Assembly: GCA_026125925.1 (NCBI GenBank)
Contig: JAHCKF010000050.1
Span: 1-13,411 of the forward strand
Source of the DNA: Pseudolabrys sp.
GTDB taxonomy: Bacteria; Pseudomonadota; Alphaproteobacteria; Rhizobiales; Xanthobacteraceae
Direction of reading: 5' to 3'
DNA: 13,411 nt
Shown: positions 6,262 through 13,411 of the stretch, piece by piece
Numbering within the stretch: position 1 is the stretch's first letter
How the letters are laid out: each line of letters starts with the position of its first letter
Position numbers and translations under genes: made by a program
The notes under the pieces: model-generated
What the model was told of the DNA's origin: nothing
Seen by the model: the letters and a program-made list of their open reading frames with translations, nothing else
Database searches by the model: none

Positions 6262-7785
6262 TTGTCGTCACAAGATCCTCACCAAGACGGCAACGTGCCT
6301 GCACCGGCTGAAAAACCTCCCACGCCGCCCGTTAGATCGCCCGCCTTCTTCGCCATCTTCCCCTCCATCATGCTGCCGATGTTTCTGGCGGTGCTGGATC
6401 AGACCATCATCGCCACGGCGCTGCCGACAATCGCAGCGGCCATGGGGGAGGTGGAGCGCGCCTCCTGGATCGTCATTTCGTATCTGATCGCGGCGACCAT
6501 CGCGGCGCCGGTCTATGGCCGGCTCGGCGACTCCTTCGGCCGGCGCAAAGTGATGTATTTCGCGCTCGGCATCTTCATCGTCGCCTCGGTGCTGTGTGCG
6601 CTGGCGACCAGTGTGCTCACGCTGACCGCGGCGCGTGTGCTGCAAGGCCTCGGTGGCGGCGGCCTGATGACCTTGTCGCAGGCGCTGGTCGGCGAGGCCA
6701 TTCCGCCGCGCGAGCGCGCCCGCTATCAAGGCTATCTCGCGGCGGTCGCGGTCTGCGCCAACAGTTTCGGCCCGGTGGCCGGCGGCTTTCTCACTGAGTC
6801 GCTCGGCTGGCAGTCGATCTTCCTGATCAACGTGCCGATCGGCATCGTCGCGCTCTATCTCGTCACCCGGCTGCCGCAGCCGACGCGCGATCGTCTGCCG
6901 TGGCGCGCCGACCCGGGCGGCGCGGTGCTGTTCGCGATTTTCGTCGCCACCACGCTGTTGGCGCTCGAGCAGGTGCAGCGGGCCGAGCTGTCGAGCCTGC
7001 CGCTCGGCGGCATCATGCTGGCCGTCGGCATCGCCGCGCTGGTGATCCTGGTGTGGCACGAGAACCGGGCCTCGTCGCCGCTGATCCCGCTGTCGCTGCT
7101 GCGCCAGTCGGCGATCTGGCACAGCGACGCGCTGGCCGCCTGCCACGGCGCGGCGCTGGTCTCGCTCATCACCTTCATTCCGGTGTATCTCGAAGTCGTG
7201 CGCGGTTTCTCGCCATCGACCACCGGCACCGTCCTGGTGCCGCTGACCATCGGCATCGGCATCGGCTCGCTGCTGACCGGACGGCTCGTCAATTCGACCG
7301 GCCGCCTGACCATCTTCCCGGCGGTCGGGCTGGTCATTGCGACGCTGAGTTTCCTGACGCTGGCGCTGTTCGCCGAGCGCTTCGGCCTGGTGGCGCTATC
7401 GGTCCTGCTGTTGATCAACGGCCTCGCCATGGGCACGGTCATGGGCGTGGTTCAGGTCAGCGTGCAGAACGCGGCCGGTCAATTGCGCCTTGGCGAGGCG
7501 GCGGCGTCGGTGCAGTTCTCGCGCTCGATCGGCGCCGCCTTCGGCACCGCGCTGGTCGCCACCGTCCTGTTCGCGGTGCTGACGATGCTCAACCCGGAGG
7601 CCGCCCGGGTGTTCGCCGCCATGTTCGAGCATGCCAAGAGCGCCGGCGCCGGCCTGTCGATCGATCAGCGCTTCGCGATCCAGGGCGACATCACGTCGGC
7701 CTTCCGCGCCGCGTTCATGACGATGGCGCTGTTCACCACCGTCGGACTTTTGCTGACGCTGACCAATCCGCAGAAGAAAATCTAG
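6262..7785 (+). CDS. MFS multidrug exporter, DHA2 (EmrB/QacA) family
   Basis: 507-residue inner-membrane protein with about 14 hydrophobic segments, the count typical of DHA2 proton-driven drug antiporters. Motif D1 is seen as [11 protein letters not shown] (45-55), motif A as [11 protein letters not shown] (86-96) in the loop between helices 2 and 3, and motif C as [10 protein letters not shown] in helix 5, the antiporter mark. The first ~26 residues are Pro-rich and cytoplasmic. The start is uncertain: the TTG at 6262 is the earliest possible, just after an in-frame stop at 6247, with a GGAA too close to be a good ribosome site; GTG at 6295 would also keep every helix. No membrane-fusion protein (EmrA-like) is adjacent. 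Substrate unknown. The gene ends in a CTAG overlap with the convergent NAD kinase gene. Confidence 0.87.
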   Translation: MSSQDPHQDGNVPAPAEKPPTPPVRSPAFFAIFPSIMLPMFLAVLDQTIIATALPTIAAAMGEVERASWIVISYLIAATIAAPVYGRLGDSFGRRKVMYFALGIFIVASVLCALATSVLTLTAARVLQGLGGGGLMTLSQALVGEAIPPRERARYQGYLAAVAVCANSFGPVAGGFLTESLGWQSIFLINVPIGIVALYLVTRLPQPTRDRLPWRADPGGAVLFAIFVATTLLALEQVQRAELSSLPLGGIMLAVGIAALVILVWHENRASSPLIPLSLLRQSAIWHSDALAACHGAALVSLITFIPVYLEVVRGFSPSTTGTVLVPLTIGIGIGSLLTGRLVNSTGRLTIFPAVGLVIATLSFLTLALFAERFGLVALSVLLLINGLAMGTVMGVVQVSVQNAAGQLRLGEAAASVQFSRSIGAAFGTALVATVLFAVLTMLNPEAARVFAAMFEHAKSAGAGLSIDQRFAIQGDITSAFRAAFMTMALFTTVGLLLTLTNPQKKI

Positions 7786-8564
7786 AACCCGAACTGCTCG
7801 GCGAGGATGCGTTCGTCGAGATTGTGACCGGGATCGAACAACATATAAAGCGAGATAGCGTGATCCATGCCGACGTCGACGCGGCGCACCGAGCGCACCT
7901 CGTCGTGATCGGCGACCGCGGCGACCGGGCGCTTGTCGGCCTCCATCACCTCGATGGTGACCTTGGCCTTGTCCGGCAATAGCGCGCCGCGCCAGCGCCG
8001 CGGGCGGAACGGCGAGATCGGCGTCAGCGCGAGCAGCGGCGCATTGATCGGGATGATCGGTCCCTGCGCCGACAGGTTATAGGCGGTCGAGCCGGCCGGC
8101 GTCGCCACCAGCACGCCGTCGGCGACGAGCTCGGGCAGGCGCTCCATGCCGTCGATGAGAATGCGCAGCCGCGCCGCCTGCGCGCTTTGCCGGAACAGCG
8201 ATACTTCGTTGATGGCGCGGTGTTCGTGGATGCCGCCGTTTTGATCATAGGCCTGCATCACCAAGGGGTGGATGACGGTGCGATGCGCGGCGGCGAGGCG
8301 CTCGCGCAGGCCATCGATGGAAAACTCGTTCATCAGGAAGCCGACGGTACCGCGGTGCATGCCGTAGATCGGTTTGCCGGACTTCATGAAGCGGTGCAGC
8401 GTCTGCAGCATCAGGCCGTCGCCGCCGAGCGCGACGATGACATCGGCTTCCGCCGGGTCGGCGTTGTCGTAGCGCGCTTCGAGTTGGGCAATGGCGGCGC
8501 GCGCTTCCGGCGTCGGGCTGGCCACGAAGGCAATGCGCTTGAAGTTCTGGGCCGGCGGATTCAT
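7782..8564 (-). CDS. nadK: NAD kinase
   Basis: 260-residue enzyme that phosphorylates NAD to NADP using ATP (or polyphosphate in some families). The diagnostic GGDG is at 47-50 ([16 protein letters not shown]), followed by [13 protein letters not shown], the NEVSLFR block, and [22 protein letters not shown], which forms the NAD-binding site. The short N-terminus and overall length are normal for alphaproteobacterial NAD kinases. The ATG at 8564 is preferred to an in-frame TTG at 8594, since the extra ten residues are not family-like, though no strong Shine-Dalgarno is seen at either. The stop codon overlaps that of the convergent exporter gene. Confidence 0.93.
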   Translation of the reverse strand: MNPPAQNFKRIAFVASPTPEARAAIAQLEARYDNADPAEADVIVALGGDGLMLQTLHRFMKSGKPIYGMHRGTVGFLMNEFSIDGLRERLAAAHRTVIHPLVMQAYDQNGGIHEHRAINEVSLFRQSAQAARLRILIDGMERLPELVADGVLVATPAGSTAYNLSAQGPIIPINAPLLALTPISPFRPRRWRGALLPDKAKVTIEVMEADKRPVAAVADHDEVRSVRRVDVGMDHAISLYMLFDPGHNLDERILAEQFGF

Positions 8565-8642
8565 CGATCGCTCGTGGTCGGACGGTTCGCGCAAGGGCTC
8601 GGCCTATAAGGCCTTGGCAGCTATCGGTTTTCCGGCGATCCT

Positions 8643-9722
8643 TTATACGACATCGGCGGGCCTTGTCGAGGCGGGCATACCGGACGTCTTCTTGACCCGC
8701 GGCAGGGAAGCGAACTCCGGAATCTGGAAGCGCCGCCGATACTGACCGGGCGACAGGCCGGTGGTCCGTTTGAAGAGGCGGCGGAAGAAAGCCGGATCTT
8801 CGTAGCCGACGCGCCAGGCAATGTCGTCGACGGCTTCGTCGGTGCGCTCGAGGCGGCGCTTGGCGTCCTCGACGCGCAGCCGCTGCACGTAGTCGATGGG
8901 CGTGTATCCGGTCGCAGCGGTGAAGCGTCGCTTGAAGGTTCGCTCGGCGAGCCCCGAGCGGCGGATCATGGTCTCGACCGGACTGGCGACGGAGAACCGG
9001 GTCGCGAGCCAGTCCTGCGCCGCGACGACGACGGCATCACCGTGATGGCGCGGTCCTTCGAAGACGATATAGGGCGCCAACCCGTCGTGATGTCATTGCA
9101 GCGCAAAGAACCGCGCCACCGTTTGTGCGGCGGTCGCGCCGACATAGCGCGCGATGAGATAGAGCACGAGGTCGTGCCAGGTCATCGACGCGCCGGAACT
9201 GACGAATTCCTGGCGCTTGCCGGAAATCATCAGCACGCGCTCGGGATGGATCGGGACGTTCGGGAACGTCTTGCGAAAGGCATCGGCATAGCCGAAGTGA
9301 ACGGTCGACTCGACGCCGTCGAACAGTCCGGTCTCCGCCAGCAGAAATACGCCCGAGCAGGCCGAACACAGAACGGCGCCGCGGGCGTTCTGCGCGCGCA
9401 GCCACGCGACAAGTTCGGGATAGCGGCTGGTCTTCCAGACGCCGCCACGCAGCACGACCGATGGCACGATGACGATATCGGTCTGCGTCACGTCGGCGAC
9501 CGCGGCGCTGGCGGCAATCGTTAGGCCGCTCGCCAGTGGCACCGGACCTTTGGAAACCGCGACGATCTCCACCTTGAACGGCGGATCCCGCGGCACCGCC
9601 GGGTCGACACCGGAGAGCAAGGCGAAAGAATTCAGAACATCGAATAGTCCGGTGATGCTGGAGACGGTGGCGTCCGGCAGCGCAACGAGGCTGACGCGCA
9701 GCGGGCGTTCGGACCTGGCCAT
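8643..9722 (-). pseudogene. GlxA-family regulator (DJ-1/PfpI + AraC HTH) split by an in-frame TGA
   Basis: Reading from the ATG at 9722, residues 1-209 form a DJ-1/PfpI-like domain with the nucleophile-position cysteine C122 in CSACSGVFLLAETG. Codon 210 (9095-9093) is TGA. The same frame then continues with HHDGLAPYIVFEG into a complete AraC-type double helix-turn-helix (SGLAERTFKRRFTAATG, then DDIAWRVGYEDPAFFRRLFKRTTGLSP), ending at 8643. Both parts are in one frame with no indel, and the joined length (~358 residues) is normal for GlxA-type transcription regulators, so a single substitution, probably TGG (Trp) to TGA, explains it. Possible restart at the TTG at 9080 would give a free 145-residue DNA-binding part. 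It is divergent from the methyltransferase gene, a likely target. A sequencing error cannot be excluded. Confidence 0.85.
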
Positions 9723-9855
9723 CGGGCATCGGGCTCCAGTCGGGGCGTTGGCACAAACGAACCGGTTTTGGCGAACCTGCCACTCAAATCCGGCGCCGGC
9801 AACGGCCACAACGCCCCGCAGCGTGGACATGGTCCGCAGAGCGATGGAGCAGATG

Positions 9856-10914
9856 ATGGCACTCGACGAAGCCAAATTGAACGAACTGATGGGCCGGTTG
9901 GTCGGCGATATTTCGGCCGGCTATGGCGGCGTCATGGTGGCGCTGGGCGACAAGCTCGGTCTCTACAAGGCGATGGCCGGGGCCGGTCCGCTGAGCTCGC
10001 AGGAGGTTGCCCGGCGCAGCGGCTGCGCCGAGCGATACGTGCGCGAGTGGCTCAATTCGCAGGCCGCGGGCGGCTACGTCGCCTACCATCCGCGCAGCGC
10101 CACTTACGAACTGACGCCGGAGCAGGCCTTCGCCCTGGCCGACGAGACCAGCCCGGTCTACATGCCGCCGGCCTGGCAGGTGGTCGCATCGATGTGGGCC
10201 GACGAGCCTAAGTCGCGCGAGGCGATCCGCACCGGCAAGGGCGTTGCCTGGGGCGATCACGACGAGCGGCTGTTCTGCGGCGTGGCCTCGTTCTATCGCA
10301 ACGCCTATCGCGGCAGCTTGGTGCAGCAGTGGCTGCCGTCGCTCGACGGCGTCGTCGGCAAACTGGGGCGCGGCGCGCGGGTCGCCGATGTCGGCTGCGG
10401 CTTCGGTCATTCGACGGTGCTGATGGCGCAAGCCTTCCCCAAGTCGAAGTTCTTCGGCTTCGATTATCACGCGGGCTCGGTCGCGGCCGCGACCGAAACG
10501 GCGCATGAGGCCGGTTTGGCCGATCGCGTCAGTTTCACGCAGGCCGACGCCACGGCCTATCCGGGGCAGGGCTACGACCTGATCTGTTTCTTCGACTGCC
10601 TGCACGACATGGGTCGCCCGGTCGAGGCCGCTGCCTATGCCGCCAAAGCGCTGGCGAAGGACGGCACCGTGATGCTGATCGAGCCGCTGGCCGGCGATCG
10701 CGTCGAAGACAACCTCAACCCGGTCGGGCGGCTTTACTACTCCGCCTCGACGACGATGTGCTGCGCGCACGCCATCTCCGAGAAGGGCACGCATGTGCTG
10801 GGCGCCCAGGCCGGCCATGGTCGCCTTGCCGACGTCTTCAAGGCCGCCGGCTTCTCGCAGCTCCGCGAGGCGATGCAGACGCCGTTCAATCTGGTGCTGG
10901 AGGCGCGTCTCTGA
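9856..10914 (+). CDS. SAM-dependent methyltransferase with N-terminal winged-helix domain
   Basis: 352-residue class I methyltransferase of the type with an N-terminal winged-helix/dimerisation region (GPLSSQEVARRSGCAERYVREWL, about 40-75) and a C-terminal Rossmann domain. Motif I is VADVGCGFG (176-184); FFGFDYHAGSV gives the acidic residue binding the SAM ribose, and YDLICFFDCLHDMG is the post-motif region. Overall it resembles the Rv2258c-like group, whose substrates are largely unknown; a small molecule is likely. The start is set at 9856 because GGAG (9846-9849) lies 6 bases ahead and family members begin with M-x-(I/L)-DE-x-KLNEFMG-like sequence; the frame is open much further upstream, but that part overlaps the divergent regulator gene. 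No transmembrane part. Confidence 0.86.
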   Translation: MALDEAKLNELMGRLVGDISAGYGGVMVALGDKLGLYKAMAGAGPLSSQEVARRSGCAERYVREWLNSQAAGGYVAYHPRSATYELTPEQAFALADETSPVYMPPAWQVVASMWADEPKSREAIRTGKGVAWGDHDERLFCGVASFYRNAYRGSLVQQWLPSLDGVVGKLGRGARVADVGCGFGHSTVLMAQAFPKSKFFGFDYHAGSVAAATETAHEAGLADRVSFTQADATAYPGQGYDLICFFDCLHDMGRPVEAAAYAAKALAKDGTVMLIEPLAGDRVEDNLNPVGRLYYSASTTMCCAHAISEKGTHVLGAQAGHGRLADVFKAAGFSQLREAMQTPFNLVLEARL

Positions 10915-10940
10915 TCGCGGCACCAACGTCGTCAAAACAA

Positions 10941-10968
10941 GATCGCCGGGGCAGGGGCCCCGGCGATC
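10941..10968. terminator. Two-way intrinsic terminator between convergent genes
   Basis: GATCGCCGGGGC (10941-10952) and GCCCCGGCGATC (10957-10968) form a perfect 12-bp GC-rich stem with the loop AGGG. On the minus strand it is followed by TTGTTTTGACG, a reasonable U-tract for the TPR gene; on the plus strand by ATTATTGT for the methyltransferase gene. Its place between two convergent stop codons (10914 and 11002) fits a shared terminator. Confidence 0.85.
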
Positions 10969-11001
10969 ATTATTGTCGAACGCGTGTTGAACGGGCGAGG
11001 C

Positions 11002-11538
11002 TCAGTAGGTCCCGGTGCCGTCGATCACCGCTTTGAGTTCGACATATTCCTTGCAGGTCGTGTTGCCGCACAGCGCGTTGACCTTGGTGAGGAAGTCCTT
11101 GGCCTTGAGGCGGTTGCCCTGTTCGGCCTGCCACATGCCGTAATAGGACCAGGTGCGGGTGTGGTTCGGGTCGGACTTCAGCGCCGCCTCGTACCAGATC
11201 TTGGATTGCTCGTAGTGGCCCATGCGGCGGTTGGCGTAGCCGATGTAGTTGGCGACGTCGGCATTGTCGTCACGGCCGAGCGCGTGCATCGCGGAGATGC
11301 CTTTCTCGTACTGGCCGGCGAGGATCATGTCGCGCGCATCGCGGTAGCCTTTCAGGAAGCGGGCCTGCGCGAGCTGGCGGTCCTGCTCTTCGATGGCGCT
11401 GCCTTTCTTTTCCTTCTTCTTGTCGTCGGTCGGCGTGTCGGTGCCGGCGGCAACAACCGGCTTGAGGCCGACCGCGGTCACGATCAGCGCGGCGGAAGCG
11501 ATCACGGAGAACTGGCGGAGGAGTTGGGAGAGCGTCAT
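11002..11538 (-). CDS. Periplasmic TPR-repeat protein
   Basis: 178-residue secreted protein. Residues 1-31 look like a Sec signal peptide (hydrophobic FSVIASAALIVTAVGL, probable cut after VVAA). A charged, Lys-rich linker (38-47) precedes helical tetratricopeptide repeats: about 76-108, and clearly 109-141 with YEQSKIWYEAALKSDPNHTRTWSYYGMWQAEQG split over the repeat. TPR units usually bind protein partners; none is indicated by the neighbours. Two cysteines in CGNTTC (157-162) could form a disulfide in the periplasm. The start at 11538 is favoured by AGGT about 9 bases upstream and by the signal peptide; an open frame reaches 11610 but adds an unrelated stretch. Single gene, ended by the shared terminator. 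Confidence 0.8.
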   Translation of the reverse strand: MTLSQLLRQFSVIASAALIVTAVGLKPVVAAGTDTPTDDKKKEKKGSAIEEQDRQLAQARFLKGYRDARDMILAGQYEKGISAMHALGRDDNADVANYIGYANRRMGHYEQSKIWYEAALKSDPNHTRTWSYYGMWQAEQGNRLKAKDFLTKVNALCGNTTCKEYVELKAVIDGTGTY

Positions 11539-11736
11539 GGTCAGAACCTCATGGGTGGGCCGGGCGCAGGGACAACGATACGACGAATCCCCGGCCGTAG
11601 TGAAAAACACTTCGTGAGCCGTAATAGTCCCGGGCGGCCTAAAAATCGGGCAGGGCGTCCGGAACCCGAGGCGAAGCTGAACAACGGATAACAGCCGGTC
11701 TCAGATCGCATTCAGTGACAAGGGCTTACGACCCAT

Positions 11737-11765
11737 GGCATGTGCCGGCCTCCCGCCGGTATGCC
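11737..11765 (+). other. Strong hairpin in the leader of the Lys/His-rich protein gene
   Basis: GGCAT (11737-11741) pairs with ATGCC (11761-11765), and CCGGC (11745-11749) with GCCGG (11755-11759), giving 10 bp with a GTG/T internal loop and the apical loop CTCCC. A second small hairpin follows, CCGCCC/GGGCGG (11772-11786), and then AGGA and the start codon at 11812. It may be part of the mRNA leader. No known riboswitch family was recognised. Confidence 0.4.
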
Positions 11766-11811
11766 GCGCCACCGCCCGGTGGGCGGCCAGCCCCGCCACA
11801 GGATCACGTCC

Positions 11812-12108
11812 ATGTTCAAGACCATCAGCGCCGCCGCCATCGCCCTCAGCCTCATCGCCGCTCCGGCTCTCGCCCAGGGCGCCGGCCCGGCGGCGGCCAC
11901 GACCACCACGCAGGCTGCCAAGCCGGTCGTTCACAAGACCCAGAAGCACGCCGCCAAGCACAAGGTGCGCAAGCACGTCGCCCACAAGCACGTCGCCAAG
12001 AAGCACATCGTGAAGAAGCACGCGGCGAAAAAGCACGTCGTGAAGAAGCACGTGAAGCTGAAGTCGGCCAAGGCGATCAAGACCGTCAAGCCGAAGGCTG
12101 CGATCTAA
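11812..12108 (+). CDS. Secreted Lys/His-rich repeat protein, acid-shock (Asr)-like
   Basis: 98-residue protein with a clear signal peptide (MFKTISAAAIALSLIAAPALA, likely cut before Q22), a short Ala/Thr-rich stretch, then a highly basic repeat region. Ten histidines and 21 lysines follow the signal; His falls at 50, 55, 60, 65, 70, 75 and 80, exactly every fifth residue, in units of the form xKKHx. The design (signal peptide, ATTTT-type linker, Lys/His-rich body) resembles the enterobacterial acid-shock protein Asr, so periplasmic proton buffering or chaperone-like action is possible; metal binding by the His ladder is another option. The ATG at 11812 is chosen for the signal peptide and AGGA 8 bases upstream; an in-frame ATG at 11740 would bury it. 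Confidence 0.75.
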   Translation: MFKTISAAAIALSLIAAPALAQGAGPAAATTTTQAAKPVVHKTQKHAAKHKVRKHVAHKHVAKKHIVKKHAAKKHVVKKHVKLKSAKAIKTVKPKAAI

Positions 12109-12131
12109 GCCGGCTTCCGATGACGAGAGCA

Positions 12132-12164
12132 AAGCGGCGCGGCTCCCAGCGGGCGGCGCCGCTT
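12132..12164 (+). terminator. Possible terminator after the Lys/His-rich gene
   Basis: AAGCGGCGC (12132-12140) and GCGCCGCTT (12156-12164) form a perfect 9-bp stem with a 15-base loop, which can itself pair CCC with GGG. It lies 24 bases past the stop codon. The bases that follow (GACTCATG) are not T-rich, so it may be a transcript-end stabiliser rather than an efficient terminator. Confidence 0.45.
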
Positions 12165-12199
12165 GACTCATGTCGTGGTTCCAGTGAAGACTTTCCGCC

Positions 12200-12433
12200 G
12201 TGCTGGTTCTCCGGGTTGCACCGGGGACGAAAGAGGGAACACGGTCCGTCACATATCCAACGTGATGATCCGTGGCTGCCCCCGCAACTGTGAGCGGTGA
12301 GCCCGCGTCCAGATGGCCACTGGGATGCTTCTGCGGAGAGTGTTTCTCCGTCGAGCGCCTGGGAAGGCCGGACGCAACAAAGCGCTTTCCAAGCGCCAGG
12401 CTATGACCCGCAAGCCAGGAGACCTGCCAGCAC
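12200..12433 (+). promoter_or_regulatory. Cobalamin (B12) riboswitch aptamer
   Basis: Conserved blocks occur in the correct order: GGGAACACGGT near 12235-12245, CTGCCCCCGCAACTG (12276-12290) followed by AGCGG, GCCACTGG (12316-12323), GGGAAGG (12361-12367), ATGACCCG (12403-12410) and the B12 box AAGCCAGGAGACCTGCC (12412-12428). The closing helix P1 is GTGCTGG (12200-12206) with CCAGCAC (12427-12433), which sets the limits. It should bind adenosyl- or other cobalamins and lower expression of the downstream receptor gene when B12 is plentiful. The distance from its 3' end to the start codon is 225 bases, longer than usual. Confidence 0.95.
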
Positions 12434-12581
12434 AGTCACCCAACCGGTGGACGGGCGGTCCATACGGAGCGGCACTTCGCAGCGGTGACGTCAATACCGG
12501 TGCGATGGTGCGTTGGAAATCCGAATTTCAACCACATCGGCAGGTGAACGTCGCGGGCGTCGCGTAGCCTCTCAGCGTTCT

Positions 12582-12652
12582 CATGTCCTTCGCGCCGGGT
12601 TTGGTCTCACCCGGAGCGCCCGTTCAGTGAAACGGGCGCCATCGAAGGAATG
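12582..12652 (+). promoter_or_regulatory. Putative expression platform hiding the btuB Shine-Dalgarno
   Basis: TCCTTCG (12586-12592) is the exact reverse complement of CGAAGGA (12643-12649), which contains the ribosome-binding AAGGA for the start codon at 12659. CAT (12582-12584) can further pair with ATG (12650-12652) across one bulged G. Enclosed between the arms are two perfect hairpins, CCGGGT/ACCCGG (12595-12614) and GCGCCCGTT/AACGGGCGC (12616-12639), giving a compact three-way junction. This fits translational control by the upstream riboswitch. It is deduced from base pairing, not measured. Confidence 0.55.
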
Positions 12653-12658
12653 TGCGTT

Positions 12659-13411
12659 ATGGGGGTTCGTTTTCATCTTGCCGCCGCCACGGCTATGGCG
12701 GCCATATTCGCGGCCGGGGCCGCGCGCGCGCAATCGCAACCGGAACCGGTGCAATTGCCGCAGGTTTCGGTCAGCGCCACCGGCATCGCCACGCCGCTCG
12801 ACCAGATCGGCAGCTCGGTGACCGTCATCACCGCCGGCGACATCGCCCGCTTGCAGCGCCGCACCTTGCCGGACCTGCTCAACAGCGTACCCGGGGTCAA
12901 TGTCGTGCAGACCGGCGGTCCCGGCGGCCAGACCGCGATCTTCATGCGCGGCACCGCCGCCCAGCACGTCAAGGTGCTGCTCGACGGCATCGACATTTCC
13001 GATCCGAGCACGCCGAACGGCGCCGTCGATCTCGCCCATATCGTCACCAGCGACATCGACCGCGTCGAGGTGCTGCGCGGGCCGCAGAGCAGCCTGTACG
13101 GCGCCAACGCCATCGGCGGCGTCATCTCGATCACCACCAAGCGCGGCCAGGGCCCGGCCAAGGCGACGGCGACTCTCGAAGGCGGGTCGCTCGGCACCTT
13201 CAACCAGTCGGCCGCGGTCAGCGGCTCGAAGGACCGCATTGATTACGCCTTCAACGTCACGCATCTGCGCTCGACCATGATCAACGTGACGCCGAGCTAC
13301 GTACTGCCGCCGGGGCAGGCGGCCAATCCGAATTCCTACGACAACATGAGCTATGCGACCCGGCTCGGCGCGCAGCTCACCGACGACCTGCGCGTCAATT
13401 TCATCGGCCGT
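12659..13411 (+). CDS. btuB: TonB-dependent vitamin B12 receptor, BtuB-like (5' part)
   Basis: Open to the window end, so only the first 251 residues are seen; full receptors have about 600-650. Residues 1-24 form a signal peptide ending AARA. A possible TonB box (PQVSVSATG) lies near 34-42. The plug domain follows, with VTVITAGDI, LLNSVPGVNVV (73-83), MRGTAAQHVKVLLDG (96-110) and the family mark DRVEVLRGPQSSLYGANAIGG (134-154); the first beta-barrel strands begin around 165. It would import cobalamins across the outer membrane using TonB/ExbBD energy. Assignment to B12 rests on the riboswitch directly upstream. The ATG at 12659 has AAGGA 9 bases ahead; an in-frame ATG at 12650 abuts that site and is unlikely. 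The partner genes (btuFCD or cob genes) may follow outside the window. Confidence 0.9.
   Translation, partial: MGVRFHLAAATAMAAIFAAGAARAQSQPEPVQLPQVSVSATGIATPLDQIGSSVTVITAGDIARLQRRTLPDLLNSVPGVNVVQTGGPGGQTAIFMRGTAAQHVKVLLDGIDISDPSTPNGAVDLAHIVTSDIDRVEVLRGPQSSLYGANAIGGVISITTKRGQGPAKATATLEGGSLGTFNQSAAVSGSKDRIDYAFNVTHLRSTMINVTPSYVLPPGQAANPNSYDNMSYATRLGAQLTDDLRVNFIGR

Noticed and set aside
6268..7146. 292-codon minus-strand open frame opposite the exporter gene
   Set aside because: Shadow of the exporter reading frame; very rich in Arg, Gln and Asp with no recognisable motif.
8601..8613. GGCCTATAAGGCC palindrome between NAD kinase and the split regulator
   Set aside because: Only a 5-bp stem with a 3-base loop; too weak to call as a terminator or operator.
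9784..10935. 383-codon open frame on the minus strand opposite the methyltransferase gene
   Set aside because: Composition is Arg/His/Gly-rich as expected from the complement of GC-rich coding DNA, no domain is recognisable, and the opposite strand encodes a clear methyltransferase.
12313..12567. Small open frame through the riboswitch, including a 20-codon tail from ATG 12505 that could be a leader peptide
   Set aside because: It runs through the conserved aptamer, has no good ribosome-binding site, and the 20-residue piece shows no regulatory codon run.

Overview
This GC-rich window reads as chromosomal DNA of an alphaproteobacterium of the order Hyphomicrobiales (Rhizobiales), most likely from the Bradyrhizobium/Xanthobacteraceae side. 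The reasons are codon usage strongly biased to G/C third positions, a GTCGTCCCCGC-type intergenic hairpin at the left edge, a DUF2336 protein, TTAA-N7-TTAA-like (CtrA-type) boxes, and a tandem universal stress protein. This placement is an inference from gene content, not from a database search. No transposase, integrase, phage gene, tRNA, rRNA or CRISPR array was seen.

Layout. 1-1420 (minus): a two-gene operon of a MaoC-fold enoyl-CoA hydratase and a CitE/HpcH-type CoA-ester lyase, likely acting together on a branched C4/C5 acyl-CoA. 1570-5053: a lytic transglycosylase and a DUF2336 protein (plus), then, convergent to them, a response regulator-HPt pair (minus). CtrA-like boxes lie ahead of the first two. 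5299-6141 (plus): a tandem universal stress protein with a degenerate nucleotide loop. 6262-8564: a DHA2-type drug exporter and NAD kinase, convergent, with stop codons sharing the tetranucleotide CTAG. 8643-10914: a GlxA-family regulator (DJ-1/PfpI plus AraC) interrupted by one in-frame TGA, divergent from a SAM-dependent methyltransferase. 10941-12108: a strong two-way terminator, a periplasmic TPR protein (minus), and a secreted Lys/His-rich Asr-like protein (plus). 12200-13411: a cobalamin riboswitch, a long structured leader, and the 5' part of a BtuB-like TonB-dependent receptor running off the window.

How the genes fit together. Most blocks look like independent housekeeping or accessory units. 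The clearest regulatory unit is the right end: a class-typical cobalamin aptamer, about 150 nt of further leader, an element that can pair with the Shine-Dalgarno sequence, and the vitamin B12 receptor gene. The best candidate for an undescribed functional group is the 1.5-5.1 kb block, where a wall enzyme, a DUF2336 protein and a phosphorelay pair sit together and the regulator carries a 13-residue tandem repeat after its receiver domain. That grouping is a hypothesis. The split GlxA regulator is the clearest sequence anomaly.
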